Assembly (NCBI GenBank): GCA_034387635.1 | Contig: JAOANU010000016.1 | Location: forward strand, 558,001-622,000 | Length of the DNA stretch: 64,000 nucleotides | Direction: 5' to 3' | Origin: Rhodosporidiobolus odoratus | Taxonomy: Eukaryota; Basidiomycota; Microbotryomycetes; Sporidiobolales; Sporidiobolaceae | Part shown: positions 33,378-46,129 of the stretch, in pieces | Position numbering within the stretch: position 1 is the stretch's first letter | Layout of the letters: each line of letters begins with the position of its first letter | The notes under the pieces: generated by a model | Database searches by the model: none | What the model saw: only the letters and a program-made list of their open reading frames with translations | What the model was told of the DNA's origin: nothing | Translations under genes and position numbers: made by a program

Positions 33378-34973
33378 ATGACACTGCTGCGTGCTCCAAG
33401 CTTACTCCGTACCGTCCGCCCGCCTGCCTCGCTGTTCCCTCATTCTCATCATGCACCCCACTTCGCTCCCTCACTTTCTCGCCACCTCGCCTCTAGCGCC
33501 AAGACCGCCGTCTCATACCGCCGCTTCGGTGAGCGACCACGCTCTCGGGGTCCCGAGTCGCCTCGGCGCGGCGAAGACGAAGACCCTCTCAGCATCCTCC
33601 TATCCCGCCTTCCTCAAAAGCAACAGTCACAACAACCGGTCGAAAGGCGGTACGGGCAAGCCTACTCTTATGGACGACAGGGACCCAGGGGCGGGTTTTC
33701 TTTCCACAACTTCAAGGCGTATCTGCGGTCTCCGATTTTCTTGATCGCTGTCGGAGGAGGAGGAACGTATTATCGTGCGTGCTTGTTTCCTGCCAATCAA
33801 GGTGACATGGCTCATGATCGGGTTAATCAGTACTGCACCTCGAGCAAGTAGAAGAAACCGGCCGTTGGCGTTTCATGGACGTCACCCGCGAGATGGAGCA
33901 GCAAATGGGCGCGCAAACGCTGAACGAAGTCTTGGGCGAATACCGAGGCAAGGTCCTACCCGACTGGAGTCCCGAGGCGAGGCACGTGCACGCGGTTGTC
34001 AAACGGATCGTGCAGGCGAATGGGTTAGAGCAGAGCTTGGGAGGAGAGGGAGAGGGGGTCAAGTTTGTCACGCATGTGGTGAAGGAGGATGACACGAAGA
34101 ATGCGTAGGGTGCTTTCCTCTGACCTCTGTTACCATTCTCGGCCATCTCAGCCTAGATCACTCTCGCCACGCCTGCTGAACCCGTGTCTCTCTTCATCCG
34201 CCTCGTGACTGACATGATTCTGAATTTGCAGCTTCGTCCTTCCGAACGGCCACATCTTTGTCTTTACCGGCATCCTAAAAGTGGCGCAAGATGCGGACTC
34301 GCTAGCTGCCGTTCTGGGTCATGGTGAGCTCCACAGTCGCTTTCCTACTTTGCTGTCTCTTCACTGACCCTGGGTCTCGAAACAGAGATCGCCCACCAAG
34401 TCGCACGACACTCGGCAGAGCGAATGAGCGGAATGAAGGTACGACACTGCCCAACCTCCTCCCAGGCCACCCGAGCAGATTCGACCCTTTCTCTCGATAT
34501 TGCGACTCACATTCTGCCCTTCCACAGGTCTTCTACGGTGTAGCCCTACTCCTCTCCACATTCGGCATCGACTTTGGCATCTCTCAAGTTCTCCTTCAAC
34601 TCGTCATGAACCTACCCAACTCGCGCAAGAATGAAACCGAAGGTGCGCCCGACTTTCTGGCCTTCTCTCCCTTTCGCCCCTGTCTGACGCTTCGAGTTCA
34701 ATCTACTTCGCAGCGGATTTGATCGGCCTCCGTCTCGCAAACGCGGCTTGCTATGATCCCCGAGCGGCCGAAGGGTTGTGGCAACGCATGGGTGCAGCGG
34801 AACAGGCCCCGGGGGTGGACATGTCCTTCCTCTCAACCCACCCTTCGTCGAAGAATCGGACGGTCAAAGTCAGAGAATGGGCGGAGGATATCATCAAGGA
34901 TCGACCGGATCAATGCGGTCCATTGAAGGAAGACGTCGGGCCTTTCCAGCAGCTAACGGGGCGGAGATGGTAG
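33378..34973 (+). CDS. OMA1: Mitochondrial metalloendopeptidase OMA1 (M48 family)
   Basis: Start MTLLRAPSLLRTVRPPAS, an Arg/Ser/Leu-rich presequence fitting mitochondrial import. SPIFLIAVGGGGTYY is a probable membrane segment. Later exons give WRFMDVTREME, LPDWSPEARHVHAVVKRI, FVLPNGHIFVFTGIL and the zinc motif AVLGH|EIAHQVARHSAE (HExxH), with an intron splitting the motif after its first His. A hydrophobic stretch VFYGVALLLSTFGIDFG follows, then EADLIGLRLANAACYDPRAA (third zinc ligand Glu) and FLSTHPSSKNR. OMA1 is an inner-membrane stress-activated protease. The stop is at 34971-34973. Confidence 0.93.
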
Positions 34974-35117
34974 ATCTTCTCAGGGTGAAGAGTGCGAATG
35001 TACATACCGAGCATTGCTTGTCGTGTACGGATCCTCCAAGCTGTTCTACCCGCCCCGCGGGGCACGGTCGCAAACCTCGCTGCGAGAAATCGTTAAGATA
35101 TGCAATATGAAAAAGCG

Positions 35118-37656
35118 CTAGACCTCCTCCTCTACTGTCCGACCTCTCCTTCCTCCTCCTTCCGTACTTTCCTGCGTATCCCGCTCACCCTCCATTCCTA
35201 CCGCGGCCGCCTCGCTCACCTCCCCCTTCTCGTCCACCCTCCCTTGTTGTTCCCTCTCCTCCGCTTCCCGCTTCGCGAGCTCCTGCGCAAAAGGCGAACG
35301 AGCTCGTAGACGTGCACCATAAACGAAGATGACAAAGGGAATGACGGCAAAGACGGTGGCGAGACCGGCGGTTAGACCTGCAGCGCCTTGAATGCCGAGC
35401 GCATCGTACATTTCTGCGGGTGAGATGATATTAACGAGAGCGAGCTCGGTATGGCGAGAAAGGACACGTACGAGAGGTGAAGAGAGGAAAGACCGCGCCG
35501 ACTATGTTTCGGACGAAAGACATGGCAGAGAGAGCGGAAGATGCGTCTGCAAGGGGGGGGGAGAAATGAGAAGGTCAGCCAGAGTCGGTCGATGAGGGTT
35601 GGAGACGGACAGTGACACACAGATGGTATAGGCGTCCGCGAGGTATGAGAAGGCAACAAGGTAGGTAAGGTACATGCCAACATCTGCCATGCGTACGTCG
35701 GGTCAATGAAGAAAGAGCCTGTGGGTATAGGAAGAGCGAGAGCGCACAGAGGATAGTCATGCCAATTGCGCTGGCGATCCAGTGAACGTTGCTATATGTA
35801 GTGAAGCAGAAGATGAAGGCGCCGATGGGAACGCAGACGCCGCCGCCGACTGTAGGGGAAGAAAGGTCTTAGCTGGAGGAAAAGTAGGAAGAGAATGACG
35901 GCGACAAACAAGCTGAGTAGAGACGTGCTTCAGGCCCGCGCTTGCCAACGTTGCGGTGGTAGTAGCGCGCGCAGTAGGCGTCGAAGGCTATCATCGGGTC
36001 CGAATCAGCAGTGTCCGATGTTAGGCAGAATGAGGGCCAGCTTACCGAGTCCAATGGCAGAACCGAGGAACTGGGTGAAGTAGACGAGGCCAGATTCTCC
36101 GATGTTGAAGCCATAAACCTGACCATATACGATCGGAACGGCGACGAGGAAAAGGTACAGCACACCCCAGGTCAAAGAGATGTAGGCAGTCATGGCGATC
36201 AGAACCGGCTCTCGCACAAGCATCTGCACCGGTCGACCAAGTGACGTCTTCATCATCTCCCTGAGCGAGCCACGCTCAAAGTCGTCTTTGCTGATATACC
36301 GTTCGTCGCCTGTGTCTTTCCTCAGTTGCGCAGCTTTTCGGGAAAGGAGGACGGAGGCGCGTGTTTCATCGAGGGCGAAGTAAATGAGGACTGAGAAGGC
36401 GGCAGAGAGGGCCAAGAGAACCCAATTGGTTGCGCGAAAGCCCTTGATCTGGGCGAGGTAGCCGAAGCAGACAGGACCCAGACCTGGAAATGACAACGGG
36501 TCAGTCTCAACAAGGGACGGGAGTGGTCAGTGGATGAGTGAGATATAGTGCACATACCGGTACTTCCGAAAGCTGAAAAGGAGAAGAGAGCCATCGGTAG
36601 ACCCCGCTCTGATCCTCGCCAGACGTCGGCAAGAGTGCCGCCAACGAGAGAGACTGCTGTTGAGCCAGCGATGCCGCTGATGAACCGAGAAACAAGGACT
36701 GTTTCGATATTCTTTGCGAGTGCTTGTGGTATGAAGAAGAGAGCGAAGACGATAGCGGAGGCGAGGTAGATCGAGTTGCGACCGTAGACTTCGGAAAGAG
36801 GAGCGAGGAGGAGAGGTGCAGCCTGCAGAAAACGGCGGGTGTGGCACTCTCGTCAACCACCGTCTCCACTATACAACATCATTGTCGGCTCGACAAGTCG
36901 ACTGGCACAGTACAGCCGCAGCGACATGGAGAGACGACTCAAGGTAGGCAGGTCGAAGGTTGAGAATGGCTGCTTACACCGAACGTCAAGGTGAATAGGG
37001 TAATCTGCACCGCACGACCAAACTTCAGTACCTACCTGCGCATAAGAGCCAGAGTGGGACCTGCTTACCCCGAGAATAGCAAGTTCTTTCGAAGTATGCA
37101 GTTCTTCCCGTACCCGGTTCTCGCTGATAGAGTAGCCCGAGACGGAAAGACTGACGAGCGCACAGAAGCCAATTCCGACCGCGCTCATGAGCCACTGAGG
37201 CACCGAAAGGGTCGCGGGCGGAGGCGAGACGCGGCGGAAAAGTAGGGAAAAAGAGAAGAGGAAAAAAAAGGTTTGCGGGTCAGCGGCACACTCAGCGACT
37301 CCGCGCATGCGAGCACTCACCTTTCGCCGTTTTGACCAGTTGAGAGGATTGGCAGGGTCTCTGCACAAGGTAGAATGGCAAGCGCGGGTGAGTTGTCGCT
37401 CCGTTCCGCCTCTTCGATCGCCTGCACCGGTTACGCTAGACAGGCTCAGGAGCAACGCGACTCACTCAGGACCATCCCATTCGACCCAAATGACCCCTGG
37501 AGGTGCTTCCGCTTTGGCCCGCAGATCCGGATCTGCTACATGCAGCTTTGAAGGAGTCTTCTCGATTTCCGCCATGGGACTTCGGGGCGTTTGGCAGAGG
37601 GTCGAGGCGCGGGATGATGCGGGCGTTGCGTCCAGTGTGTCTTGACGCGCTGGCAT
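35118..37656 (-). CDS. MFS transporter, DHA1 drug/polyamine antiporter type
   Basis: Start ATG at 37656 (MPARQDTLDATP). GVIWVEWDGPE is joined by an intron to DPANPLNWSKRRK, the cytosolic signature before TM1 in fungal DHA1 transporters. Blocks in order: AVGIGFCALVSLSVSGYS, LLAPLSEVYGRNSIY (motif A), SRFISGIAGSTAVSL and GGTLADVW, FSFSAFGSTGLGPVCFGYL (motif C-like), NWVLLALSAAFSVLIYFALDE, then a basic loop, MLVREPVLIAMTAYISLTWG and PIVYGQVYGFNIGESGL. The final TM is AGLATVFAVIPFVIFVYG with a charged tail. It exports drugs or polyamines across the plasma membrane by proton antiport, by family knowledge. The number of introns (at least seven) makes exact exon edges approximate. Confidence 0.88.
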
Positions 37657-38246
37657 GGTCTACAGGGAGTAAAGGATCAGAAGAGTCAGGCGCCGCTTTG
37701 AACCGCTCCCCTTGCCGAAAACCTTGCCGAAGAAGAAAAAAATTGCCGCCACGGCGGCTCGCCTTGACTGGTGGGGAAGCAGATGGAACGGTAGGTAGCC
37801 AGGCAGACCCAAGCAGAGTCAAGCACCGCTGGATCAGCAGCAACAGAAGGAGCCACATTGGCCGGCGGCCCGCTCCGCCGCTCATCTGCTTGTTCAGCGG
37901 TTTGAGGAGAAGATGATTCTTCAGCGAGCACAGCCGTCGACGAGCGATCGCGCGATACGAGCAACGCCTGAACAGTGTCGAGCGTCGAAGCCCGCGATGG
38001 TGAGCTTCAAGGCAAGAGAAGGGTATGATCGAGTTGCGAGTTTGCGTGCGGAAGTTGCGACATTGATGAAAGAGGCCAGAGGTGTGGGAAGCTACACGAG
38101 TACAGGAACGACAACAGACTGCACAGACGGTACTGTCTAGAGGTGGGAGACTGGGATAGAAGGGCGAAAAGGTGGAGGGAGGGAGGGCGAATGGGACAAC
38201 CAGAAAGCAACAGGAAAAGGAATGAGGAGAGGGCGCCAACCGCAGC
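37657..38246. other. Intergenic region, MFS promoter and RIM2 3' flank
   Basis: 590 bp. Open frames on both strands lack motifs. No RNA gene or repeat was recognised. Confidence 0.4.
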
Positions 38247-39810
38247 TCAGTCGCGAGCAGCCTGAGCTTGTTGTGGCAGCCGTGCGCCCTGCACCTTCTC
38301 GACCCATCCAAGCAGCCCTTCGTACACGGAGTACATGACGATCGCGTTGGGAATAACGCGCATCAGGTGAGGTGACAAGCCGGAGTAGAATGTTCGCCAG
38401 CCTTCTTCGGCGAGGATGACGCGGAAGGACTGCACGAGAGACGTGTATTTGGGGATACCGGAGGCGGGAAGAGGTTGGCGTAGGCGGGTGCGGACGACCT
38501 ATGAGCGAAGTGGGGTGAGTACGAGAGGCACGAGAGGAAGGACGGCGGGCGACTTTGGAGAAGCATCCGCCATAGCGACGCGAAAGGGACTCGACGTACC
38601 TCGTGAGGGTAAGTGATGACCGTTGCCACCAGTTTTGCTGCTCCTGCCGCCGCACTAACCTGCCACCCGCTGTCTTCTCCATTCTGCGCCTTGACCGACT
38701 TTTTGAACTGCTCATACAGGCTCCACTGTATTGTTCCTTCCGTCACACCCAGCAGACTAGCACTCAAGCCGCGGTAGAAGCCCTTGATCCCCTGGGTCTT
38801 GAAGATGAGGACTGTTGTTGACCAGGACGTGGGTTTTCGGGCAGGGGTGTCAAGTGGCAGAGGCGGGGACGAAAGAGAGCGGAAAGAATGGGAGAAGATC
38901 TGGCTGGAGGGTTTTGGCGTAGACGGGAGAGGGCGTTTCGAAGTCGGTGATGATGAGGCAGGAGGCGGTGTAGAGGAGGAAGCGAGTTTCTTTTCTTGCT
39001 GCTGCAATTGCAATACGGTCTTGACAACCCAGATAGGGTTCGTCGCAGCTGCCGTAGCGACGCCTGTAGGGAAACAGCGTGAGGCATAGCAGGAAAACGA
39101 GAGAAGGGTTGAACGCACCTGCGGTTGCGGCCGAAGCTAGATGCACCACCGTGTTCTCCTTTCCGCCGTTCAGCAGCTCAGCATAGATGTGCTTTCCGTT
39201 GCCGTACACGAAGAAGTTAATGGACCTGCGAAAGTAGCCACGATCAGCTCAGGACTTCTCAACTCGAGGAAAGAAAGGGAAACCTACCGAGCGGGAACAG
39301 CGCCACCAAGCGTTGGTCCCAATCCCTTGAAGAGGGCCGCGGGTCCTTCGTACTTGTAGACATCTCTGTGTAAGCAACAAGGGGCAGCGTTAGCCTAGAC
39401 TGGCTGACAGAACCGACCTTTGTGACGAGGTGAACAGAACAAAAACTTACCGGAGGATCTTGCCTGTGTCGACAAAGTTCCACAGCAGTCCCTTGACGCC
39501 AGTTCGCGTCGGACCCTTTGCACTCTCGACGACTTTGGCCTGGAAGAGATCGGACTGTAGGCGAGTCTTGACGACATCGAAAGGAGCGGTCACGATGGAA
39601 CCGCACATTCCGCCGAGGCTGCAAGCAAGCGGCGGTTCAGTCTGATACGTGCGGGCGCTGGATGAAACAGGCTCACCCTCCTGCGACCAAATGCACTGCG
39701 GGTGGAGGCTTCTGTCTGGGTTGTCGTTTTGGCGGCGGAGGAAGAGGTTGACCCAGAGGAGCGGTCAAGGCGGGATTTGTAGGGTGAGGATCGTGTGTGA
39801 CTGCCATCAT
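38247..39810 (-). CDS. RIM2: Mitochondrial carrier, RIM2-type pyrimidine nucleotide carrier
   Basis: Start ATG at 39810 (or 39807). The proline-rich N-terminus is followed by the first carrier motif TAPFDVVKTRLQSDL (P-x-[DE]-x-x-[KR]), then YEGPAALFKGLGPTLGGAVP and ARSINFFVYG. Second repeat: AAATNPIWVVKTVLQLQ, where PIWVVKT replaces PxD, the RIM2/SLC25A33/36 variant. It has an inserted Ser/Pro-rich loop and GIKGFYRGLSASLLGVTEG. Third repeat: VITYPHEVVRTRLRQPLP, then EEGWRTFYSGLSPHLMRVIP and NAIVMYSVYEGL. RIM2 exchanges CTP/UTP-type nucleotides across the inner membrane. All three signature repeats are intact. Confidence 0.9.
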
Positions 39811-40189
39811 CCGTAGCAGTTGTATACAGTCTATACAGGCAACAAGCGAGTCGTGGTATATCAGATCTCATCTCCACCTCGAGCTCACAGGACTCGTCAC
39901 AACTCTCCTCGTCTTACACTTGGTAGGATACATACACCGGAATCCGACACAACTTGTCTACTACCACCTGACTAGAGACTCTGAACGAGTTCCGCCGATC
40001 GTTGTCCACTTCGACCTCCGCCTCGCTCGCTCCTACCTCTTCTCTCCCCACCTCGTCCACTGTCAGTCCAGTCCTCGCATCGAGTACCAAGAGCACCCTC
40101 GACTACGCGCTCTTGGCCGCGGAAGCACTCCAACGTGTTGCTGACAATGTTTCTGTTCATTCGACGACAGTCTTCCCACTCCCCCTAAT
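39811..40189. other. Divergent promoter, RIM2 / CCT8
   Basis: 379 bp between start codons. There are short frames without motifs. The last 60 bp before the CCT8 ATG is pyrimidine-rich. Confidence 0.35.
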
Positions 40190-42535
40190 ATGGCGCTCCG
40201 AATCCCCCAGTCCGGTCCCTCCAACAACCTGTTCAAGGACGGCTACAACGTGAGTGATGAGGTCACGTCTTGACGCGCTCGACAGCGGTACTCAGCTGCT
40301 CGCAACCCGCAGATGCACTCTGGGATTGAAGAGGCCGTGATCCGGTACATGCTGCTCACCTCTTCCTGCCGACCCACCTGCTGATGTATCTGCCCGCCTC
40401 ACAGCAACATCCACGCCGTCGCCGAACTCGCTGAGATCGTCCGCACCTCTTTCGGTGCGTTTTCCTCCTCGCCGTTCCTCCTCGAACCGTTGTTCCACCA
40501 TTGCTCTTCAGCTTTACCTTGCCGAGACTCACCAGAGATCCTCTTCAGGCCCGAACGGTCGCAACAAGATGGTCATCAACCACCTCGAAAAGCTCTTCGT
40601 TACCTCGGATGCTGCAACCATCATTCGCGAGCTGGATGTCGTCCACCCCGCCGGCAAGGTGCTAGTCATGGCAAGTCAGCAACAGGAACACGAGGTACGC
40701 TCTTTCGCCATCATAAACCCCGAATCTCCCATGCTCATCGAGTCGTTTTGCAGATGGGCGACCGCACCAACCTTGTTCTCATTCTCGCCGGCGAGTTGCT
40801 CCGCAAGGCAGAGTACCTGCTGACCATGGGCCTCCACCCCTCGGAGGTTGTCCTTGGCTATGAGCTTGCGCGGGATAAGGCCATCGAGGAGCTCGACAGT
40901 GCGTTCCTTTCTCTCATGCTCTTCTTGATTTGTGGCTCATCTGTCTCTATATTCCTCGCAGAGCTCTGTGTCCGCACTCTCGAGGTCCCCCTGACCGAAG
41001 AAAGCCTCAAGCTTGCAATCCGCCCGACTCTTGCTGCCAAGCAGTACGGCTCGGAAGACCTTCTTTCTCGTTTGGTGTCGGAGGCGGTCATGGCCGTAAT
41101 GCCGAAGGACCCGCGTGCTGTGAGTGACCCAGACTATGCTCCCAGAAATGCTTGTTGACCAGAACCTTCGCGCAGTTCAATATTGACAACGTTCGGGTAG
41201 TCAAGATCATGGGCGGAGGGTTGAGCCAGAGTCGGGTTGTCCGGGGCATGGTGTTCGGCCGCGAGCCCGAAGGTACGGCTCCTGCCTCTCAAACTCCCCT
41301 TCAGTCTGCTGACGCGTTCCTGCCGTAGGCACCGTGCTGAAGGCGTCCAACGCCAAGGTTGGTGTCTTCACCTGCGGTATCGACATTGCGCAGACGGAAA
41401 CGAAGGGCACGGTGTTGTTGAAGAGCTCGGAGGAGCTGCTCAACTTCTCTAGCGGAGAGGAGAAGCACATGGAGAAGGTGCGCTCCGGCTTCTGGAGTTC
41501 TCCGCTCTTCCCCTCGCTGATCGTTTTCTGTGGTGCAGATCTTCCAAGAGATCGCCGACTCTGGTCTCAACGTTGTCGTCGCTGGCTCTTCCGTCGGCGA
41601 ACTCGCCCTTCACTACCTGAACCGCCACAACATCCTCGTCGTCAAGGTTCTCTCCAAATTCGACCTCCGCCGCCTTTGCCGCGTCGTCGGCGCGACTCCT
41701 CTCGCGCGTCTCGGTGCGCCTACTCCGGACGAGATGGGTCAGTGCGACGTGGTCGAGACGGTCGAGATCGGTGGCGACCGCGTCACTGTCTTCCGTCAAG
41801 CAGAGGAGGCGACTCGTACTGCCACCGTGGTCGTGCGTGGCGCAACCACCAACAACATGGACGACATTGAGCGTGCGATCGATGACGGTGTCAACGTTGT
41901 CAAGGGGATCATCAAGGACCCTCGTCTCGTTCCCGGTGCTGGTGCAACGGAACTCGAGCTGGCGAAGCGGGTGGCAGAGTACGGCGAGAAGACTCCAGGG
42001 TTGGCGCAGCATGCGATCAAGCGGTTTGCGGATGCGCTCGAGGTGGTACCGAGGACGTTGGCGGAGAACGCTGGGTTGAACGCGACCGAGGTGCTGAGTA
42101 ACCTGTATGCGGCGCACCAGGGGTCTGAGGGTGGAAGCGTAGGTGTGGATGTTGAGGTACGTCTCCTGTCTCGTTCCTGTCTTTGCGAAGCTTCGTCTGA
42201 TGCGGGGTCTGTCTGCAGGCGGAGAACGGTGGTGTCCTCGACGCCCACAAGGCCGAGATCTACGACCTCCTTGCGGCGACGCGATGGGCTCTGCGATACG
42301 GAACCGACGCTGCCATCTCTGTTCTGCGTGTCGACTCTATCATGTGCGTTCTTGCTTCCTTCGGAACCTTTCCTGCAGTAGCGCAGCCTGACACTCCTTC
42401 TTCGCAGCATGAGCCGCCCGTCAGGAGGACCTGCGCCGCCCAAGCAGAATCCGAACTGGGACGAGTAAGTTGCATCCATCCCTTGCTCTCTCGCCCCATA
42501 TTGCGTACTAATTTTCCTTTCACCGCAGGGACTAG
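40190..42535 (+). CDS. CCT8: T-complex protein 1 subunit theta (CCT8)
   Basis: Start MALRIPQSGPSNNLFKDGY. About nine short introns. Chaperonin motifs in order: RTSFGPNGRNKMVINHLEKL, FVTSDAATIIRELDVVHPA, GDRTNLVLILAGELL (GDGT region, here GDRT), GLHPSEVVLGYELA, VRVVKIMGGGLSQS, GREPEGTVLKA, VFTCGIDIAQTETKGTVLL, SSVGELALHYLNRHNILVVK, VVRGATTNNMDDIERAIDDG, LVPGAGATELELA (PGGGA region). The end is PKQNPNWDED with an intron in the last codons. CCT8 is one of eight subunits of the cytosolic chaperonin that folds actin and tubulin. The GDRT variant is usual for CCT-theta. Confidence 0.95.
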
Positions 42536-43064
42536 ATAGGATAGAACCGAGGCGAGGTCATGCTCATAGTGGAGCAAAGTATGTACAATTGCAACCGCAA
42601 ACCCAAAAGCCGTCAATACAACGCAACATTCACAATTTTCGCCTGCGAACGGAGGCTTGAATACTGTCGGCGCTAACTTAGGCTTGGCTTTCGCTTTCAG
42701 CTCGCGCACTACTGGGCCATGTCGTTTCATCCCCTTCGCAGACGCTTATTGACAGTACCTTCGCAGACGCTTCCGGAGAGTACTCTCGCAGACGCGCAGT
42801 GCTGGTCGTTTAAGCGAGACCCTTGCGGTCAAGCGCAAGATAGTCGCAGAGCGTCCGGGACGAGCTGTTTCTTTTGGTTGCCGGAAAGGAGTGACCAGGA
42901 TGGACTACGATTACATGTGCAGCCTTCAGCTTCAATGCGAGATAGTATATGCGGGGGGTAGGCTATGCAAGGGGAAAGGCGAAGAGTATGTACATTTCCC
43001 GAACGAGAGAGGTTCCTTTCCGACGTTCATCCTTCCAACTTTCCTATTGATTCCAACCCTAAGC
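42536..43064. other. Convergent intergenic region with a short repeat
   Basis: 529 bp between the stop codons of CCT8 and phospholipase B. It contains three imperfect copies of a roughly 25-bp unit sharing TCGCAGACGC (starting about 42736, 42761 and 42786). Otherwise nothing was recognised. Confidence 0.5.
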
Positions 43065-45639
43065 CTAAGCGAGGAGCGCGAGTCCAAAGACGGCCGCAAC
43101 CGCCGCCACGAAGCCGCCCGAGCGCTGAAGGATCGTGGCCGAACTGGTGCGCTGTGGCAAATTGCCCTGGGCCGAATCAGTCGCGTTGACGAGTTGCTCC
43201 GCGACGTCGTCGGACCAGCAGTCTGCGAAGGAGGTCAGTATCCAAAAGAGGTCAGTACGGGGTTATGGGACAGGTAGAGGGGAAACAAGCGTACAGCGGT
43301 CAAAGCACGTCTGGCAGGCCTCAGTACGGTTGATCATGGCACGCTGACGAGCCCTGTCGACCACAGCGCACTTGAGACAGAGAGGGTATTCGGAATCGGG
43401 AGTAGTCGGGGTGTTCGGGTCCGGGAAACCCTTGATGGCGTTCGCGTGCGACGAATCGAGGAAACCGACCACCTCGTCGTGATCGTAGTTGAGGGTAAGA
43501 GTCGTCGTGTTGGTCAAGAAGGGGTTTTCAGTCGGAGCGGGAGCGTTCGGCGCGTAAATGACAATGGGGTAAGCACCGGAGGTGTTCTGCCATCCGCCGT
43601 AGGACGAGTTACAACCGAAGAAGACCGGGCGAACGTTCAGGCCTTGGTCGACAAAGTCCTGCTGGGTAGCAGGGATGGGTGGGAACGCGGTGTAACCATT
43701 GCTGTGGTTGGAAGCGCGCTGCGAAGTTGCGAGGAGGGAAGTACCGTTGGGCCATCCGTAGGTCTGCGAGAAGGTCGAGGTCAGATTGCCGTCCGATTTA
43801 AAGGGAGCGGGGGGGCGAAGGTTGCGAGGAGCGGTAGACCTACTGTGTCGGCAGAAGCGTCCATGGCGAAGACCACGTCGACCTCGCGAGAGCGGACAAG
43901 AAGCGGACCAATTGGAACGTTTTCTCCATTCTCACCGCCGTCCGTAATCTGGAGAATATCGTTGCCGGCTGACTCGAATGTGGCGCCGCCGTCAGGGGTG
44001 AAGTTGCCGAAGGAGTTGGGGTAGCTGCGCGGGGGCGAACGAGTCAGACCAGTAAGACTTGAGGATGATCGCGAGGAGAACGTACTTGGCAACCAGAGCG
44101 ACGGCGTCGGTTGTCTCCTGAATGTCGGAGATATCGCCGATAAGTCGCTGAATCAGCGCAGTGAAGGTCTCGCTGGAGAACTCGTTTTGGATCGCGTTAA
44201 AGAGGGCGGCGGATGACTGTGAGAGTGCAGAAAAATCAGCCTGAAGCTGCTCATGCGATAAGAGCAAAGATGACATACACCCATGACGAAAGCGGCATTA
44301 TCGAAACTGCAGATTCGGAAGCAGTATGAGTGTGGGCGGTATCGAGGAGGCGTCATAAGAGGAAGGGAGGCTCACTCGTTGACACAGCTAGAGCTGTTGG
44401 TGGGCTGGCCGTTGTTAAGCTGAGTACCGAGATACTCGATCGGGATGCGGGCGCTCAAGGTAGGGTCGAAGGAACCGAAGGTGTATGGCGAGATCTCGAA
44501 TTGCTGCCAAAGGAAGAGGAGGGTCAGTGTGACCCGCTAGGCAGGCGTGCTGAAATACGCACAGTGTTCGAGAGCGGAATGACGGTAGAGCTCTGGCCTT
44601 CGATTTGCGATTCGGCAGAAACGCGCGAGGTAGTAACGACAATCGGGAAAGGCATCGCCCCTGACTGGAAGTTCTGGGTGTAGCGGATGCTCTGGAACAG
44701 GGTGCCCTGGTCTTTGTCAGCGTCGGTCGAGAAGAAGTTGCTCTCCGTTGTGCCATTGAGGAAGTGGAGGGCGAGAGCTCGTCCCCAGATGTCAACGAGG
44801 GAGACGGGGAAGCCAGCTGCCGCCTTTTCTCGGACGTCGTCAAAGAGGGAGTCGTAGTAGTCGCTGTTGTCGGAGAAGGACAGGAGACCACCAGGAGCGA
44901 GGATGTCGCGGTCGAGCATCCAGCCCCCGGTGCGAGAGCTGTTGATGCCGAGAACCATAGGGTAAATCTGCTCCATGTCATTCAACGCGATCGAGGTGAC
45001 AGCTGTAAATGCGGAAGTCAGCCAGTGAGTTCAAGACAAGCTCGCAGAATTGTGAAGCACAAAGTCGAAGAACGAGACGCACCCCAAGAGCCACCGGAAA
45101 GACCGGCGAGATAGTCCGCAAGCTGCAACAACCCGCCTGCTGTGCTCGAGTTGCGGTTGTCAAGCGCAGAAATTGTACCGGCCCCATAGAGAGAAGCGCG
45201 GAGACCGCCACCGCTGACGGCGAGACCGCTGACAAGGGAGAAGAGGGACGGAAAAAATGAGCATCGCCTCGAGGAAAGAAGGACGAGAGTGTGGCGTACA
45301 GCTTGGGTTGCTGGTTCACGACGTCCATGGCAGTGTACCCTGTCGAGCCGGTGCTGTCATCGTTGAGGTAGTTTTGCCACAGCGTCGGGGAGACGTTTTC
45401 TCGGCGATTCTGGAGGTACGACTGCTCGTTCGAGTCGAGAGTTTGACTGCCGTTGTTGGGATTTCCGGTCCTGGTGATGAGGGGGTCGGATGGGCAATCG
45501 ACGCGAGTGGGTGCATCTGACAAAGAGGGAAACCGAAGTCATTGGCTGCCAAGCGGAGGGAAGGAGAGAGCGTACAAGAAGGCGCTTGAGCCAATGCTCC
45601 AAGAGCGGCAGCAGAGAGCAGTACAGCCTGAGTGAGCAT
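43065..45639 (-). CDS. PLB1: GPI-anchored phospholipase B (lysophospholipase)
   Basis: Start [20 protein letters not shown], a signal peptide with an Ala-Gln-Ala cleavage context. [10 protein letters not shown], then [11 protein letters not shown], and the cPLA2-type nucleophile [10 protein letters not shown] (Ser in GLSGGSW) follow. Next come [70 protein letters not shown], and [13 protein letters not shown] with the catalytic Asp region. The Cys-rich C-terminal segment [13 protein letters not shown] leads to a hydrophobic end [19 protein letters not shown], typical of a GPI-attachment signal. The enzyme removes acyl chains from (lyso)phospholipids at the cell surface. Many N-glycosylation sites (N-x-S/T) are present. 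Confidence 0.92.
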
Positions 45640-46129
45640 GACTCGAGGCTAGCTGTGCGGTGTAAGAAGCAGCACAAGAACAAGAGAGAGAGAGAGAGGA
45701 AGCGAGCTGGTTGCTGAGATGTTGACCGAGAAAGTTGTCAAGTCGGCCACCGGCGCCGAGGTGCCGGGAAACCCGTTGATCGTTTCCGTGTCAGGCTCGT
45801 CTAACTTCTACCATACGCCAGACTTCTACCGGTGTAGGCAGCACGTACGAGGCCGGAGCCAGATCCGAGCCGCGTCAAGACGAATCTCCGAATTCTCTGA
45901 GGACCGCTTCCCGCACCGCTGATCTAGCTTGTGGACAGATGCATCTGGTGACTATGCTACCCTAGCTGTATTGCTACACGCGCCCGCGCGCCGTACACCG
46001 CTTGCTTGAGCCTCGTCTCTCCTTCAGCTCTTCGCCCGGGTTACCCGCCCCACAGCAGCAGATTCGGCCGGCCTTATCTCGCGGCTCGTTCCCTTCTTCA
46101 ACTGCACTTAGCTCTCTTGCTCTCTTACC
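45640..46129. other. Divergent promoter, phospholipase B / nucleoside hydrolase
   Basis: 490 bp between start codons. A purine run (GAGAGAGAGAGAGG, about 45689) lies just upstream of the phospholipase start on its coding-strand side. Nothing else was recognised. Confidence 0.35.

Noticed and set aside
37503..37916. Plus-strand frame of 137 codons
   Set aside because: It overlaps the first exon and leader of the MFS transporter in antisense and has no motif.
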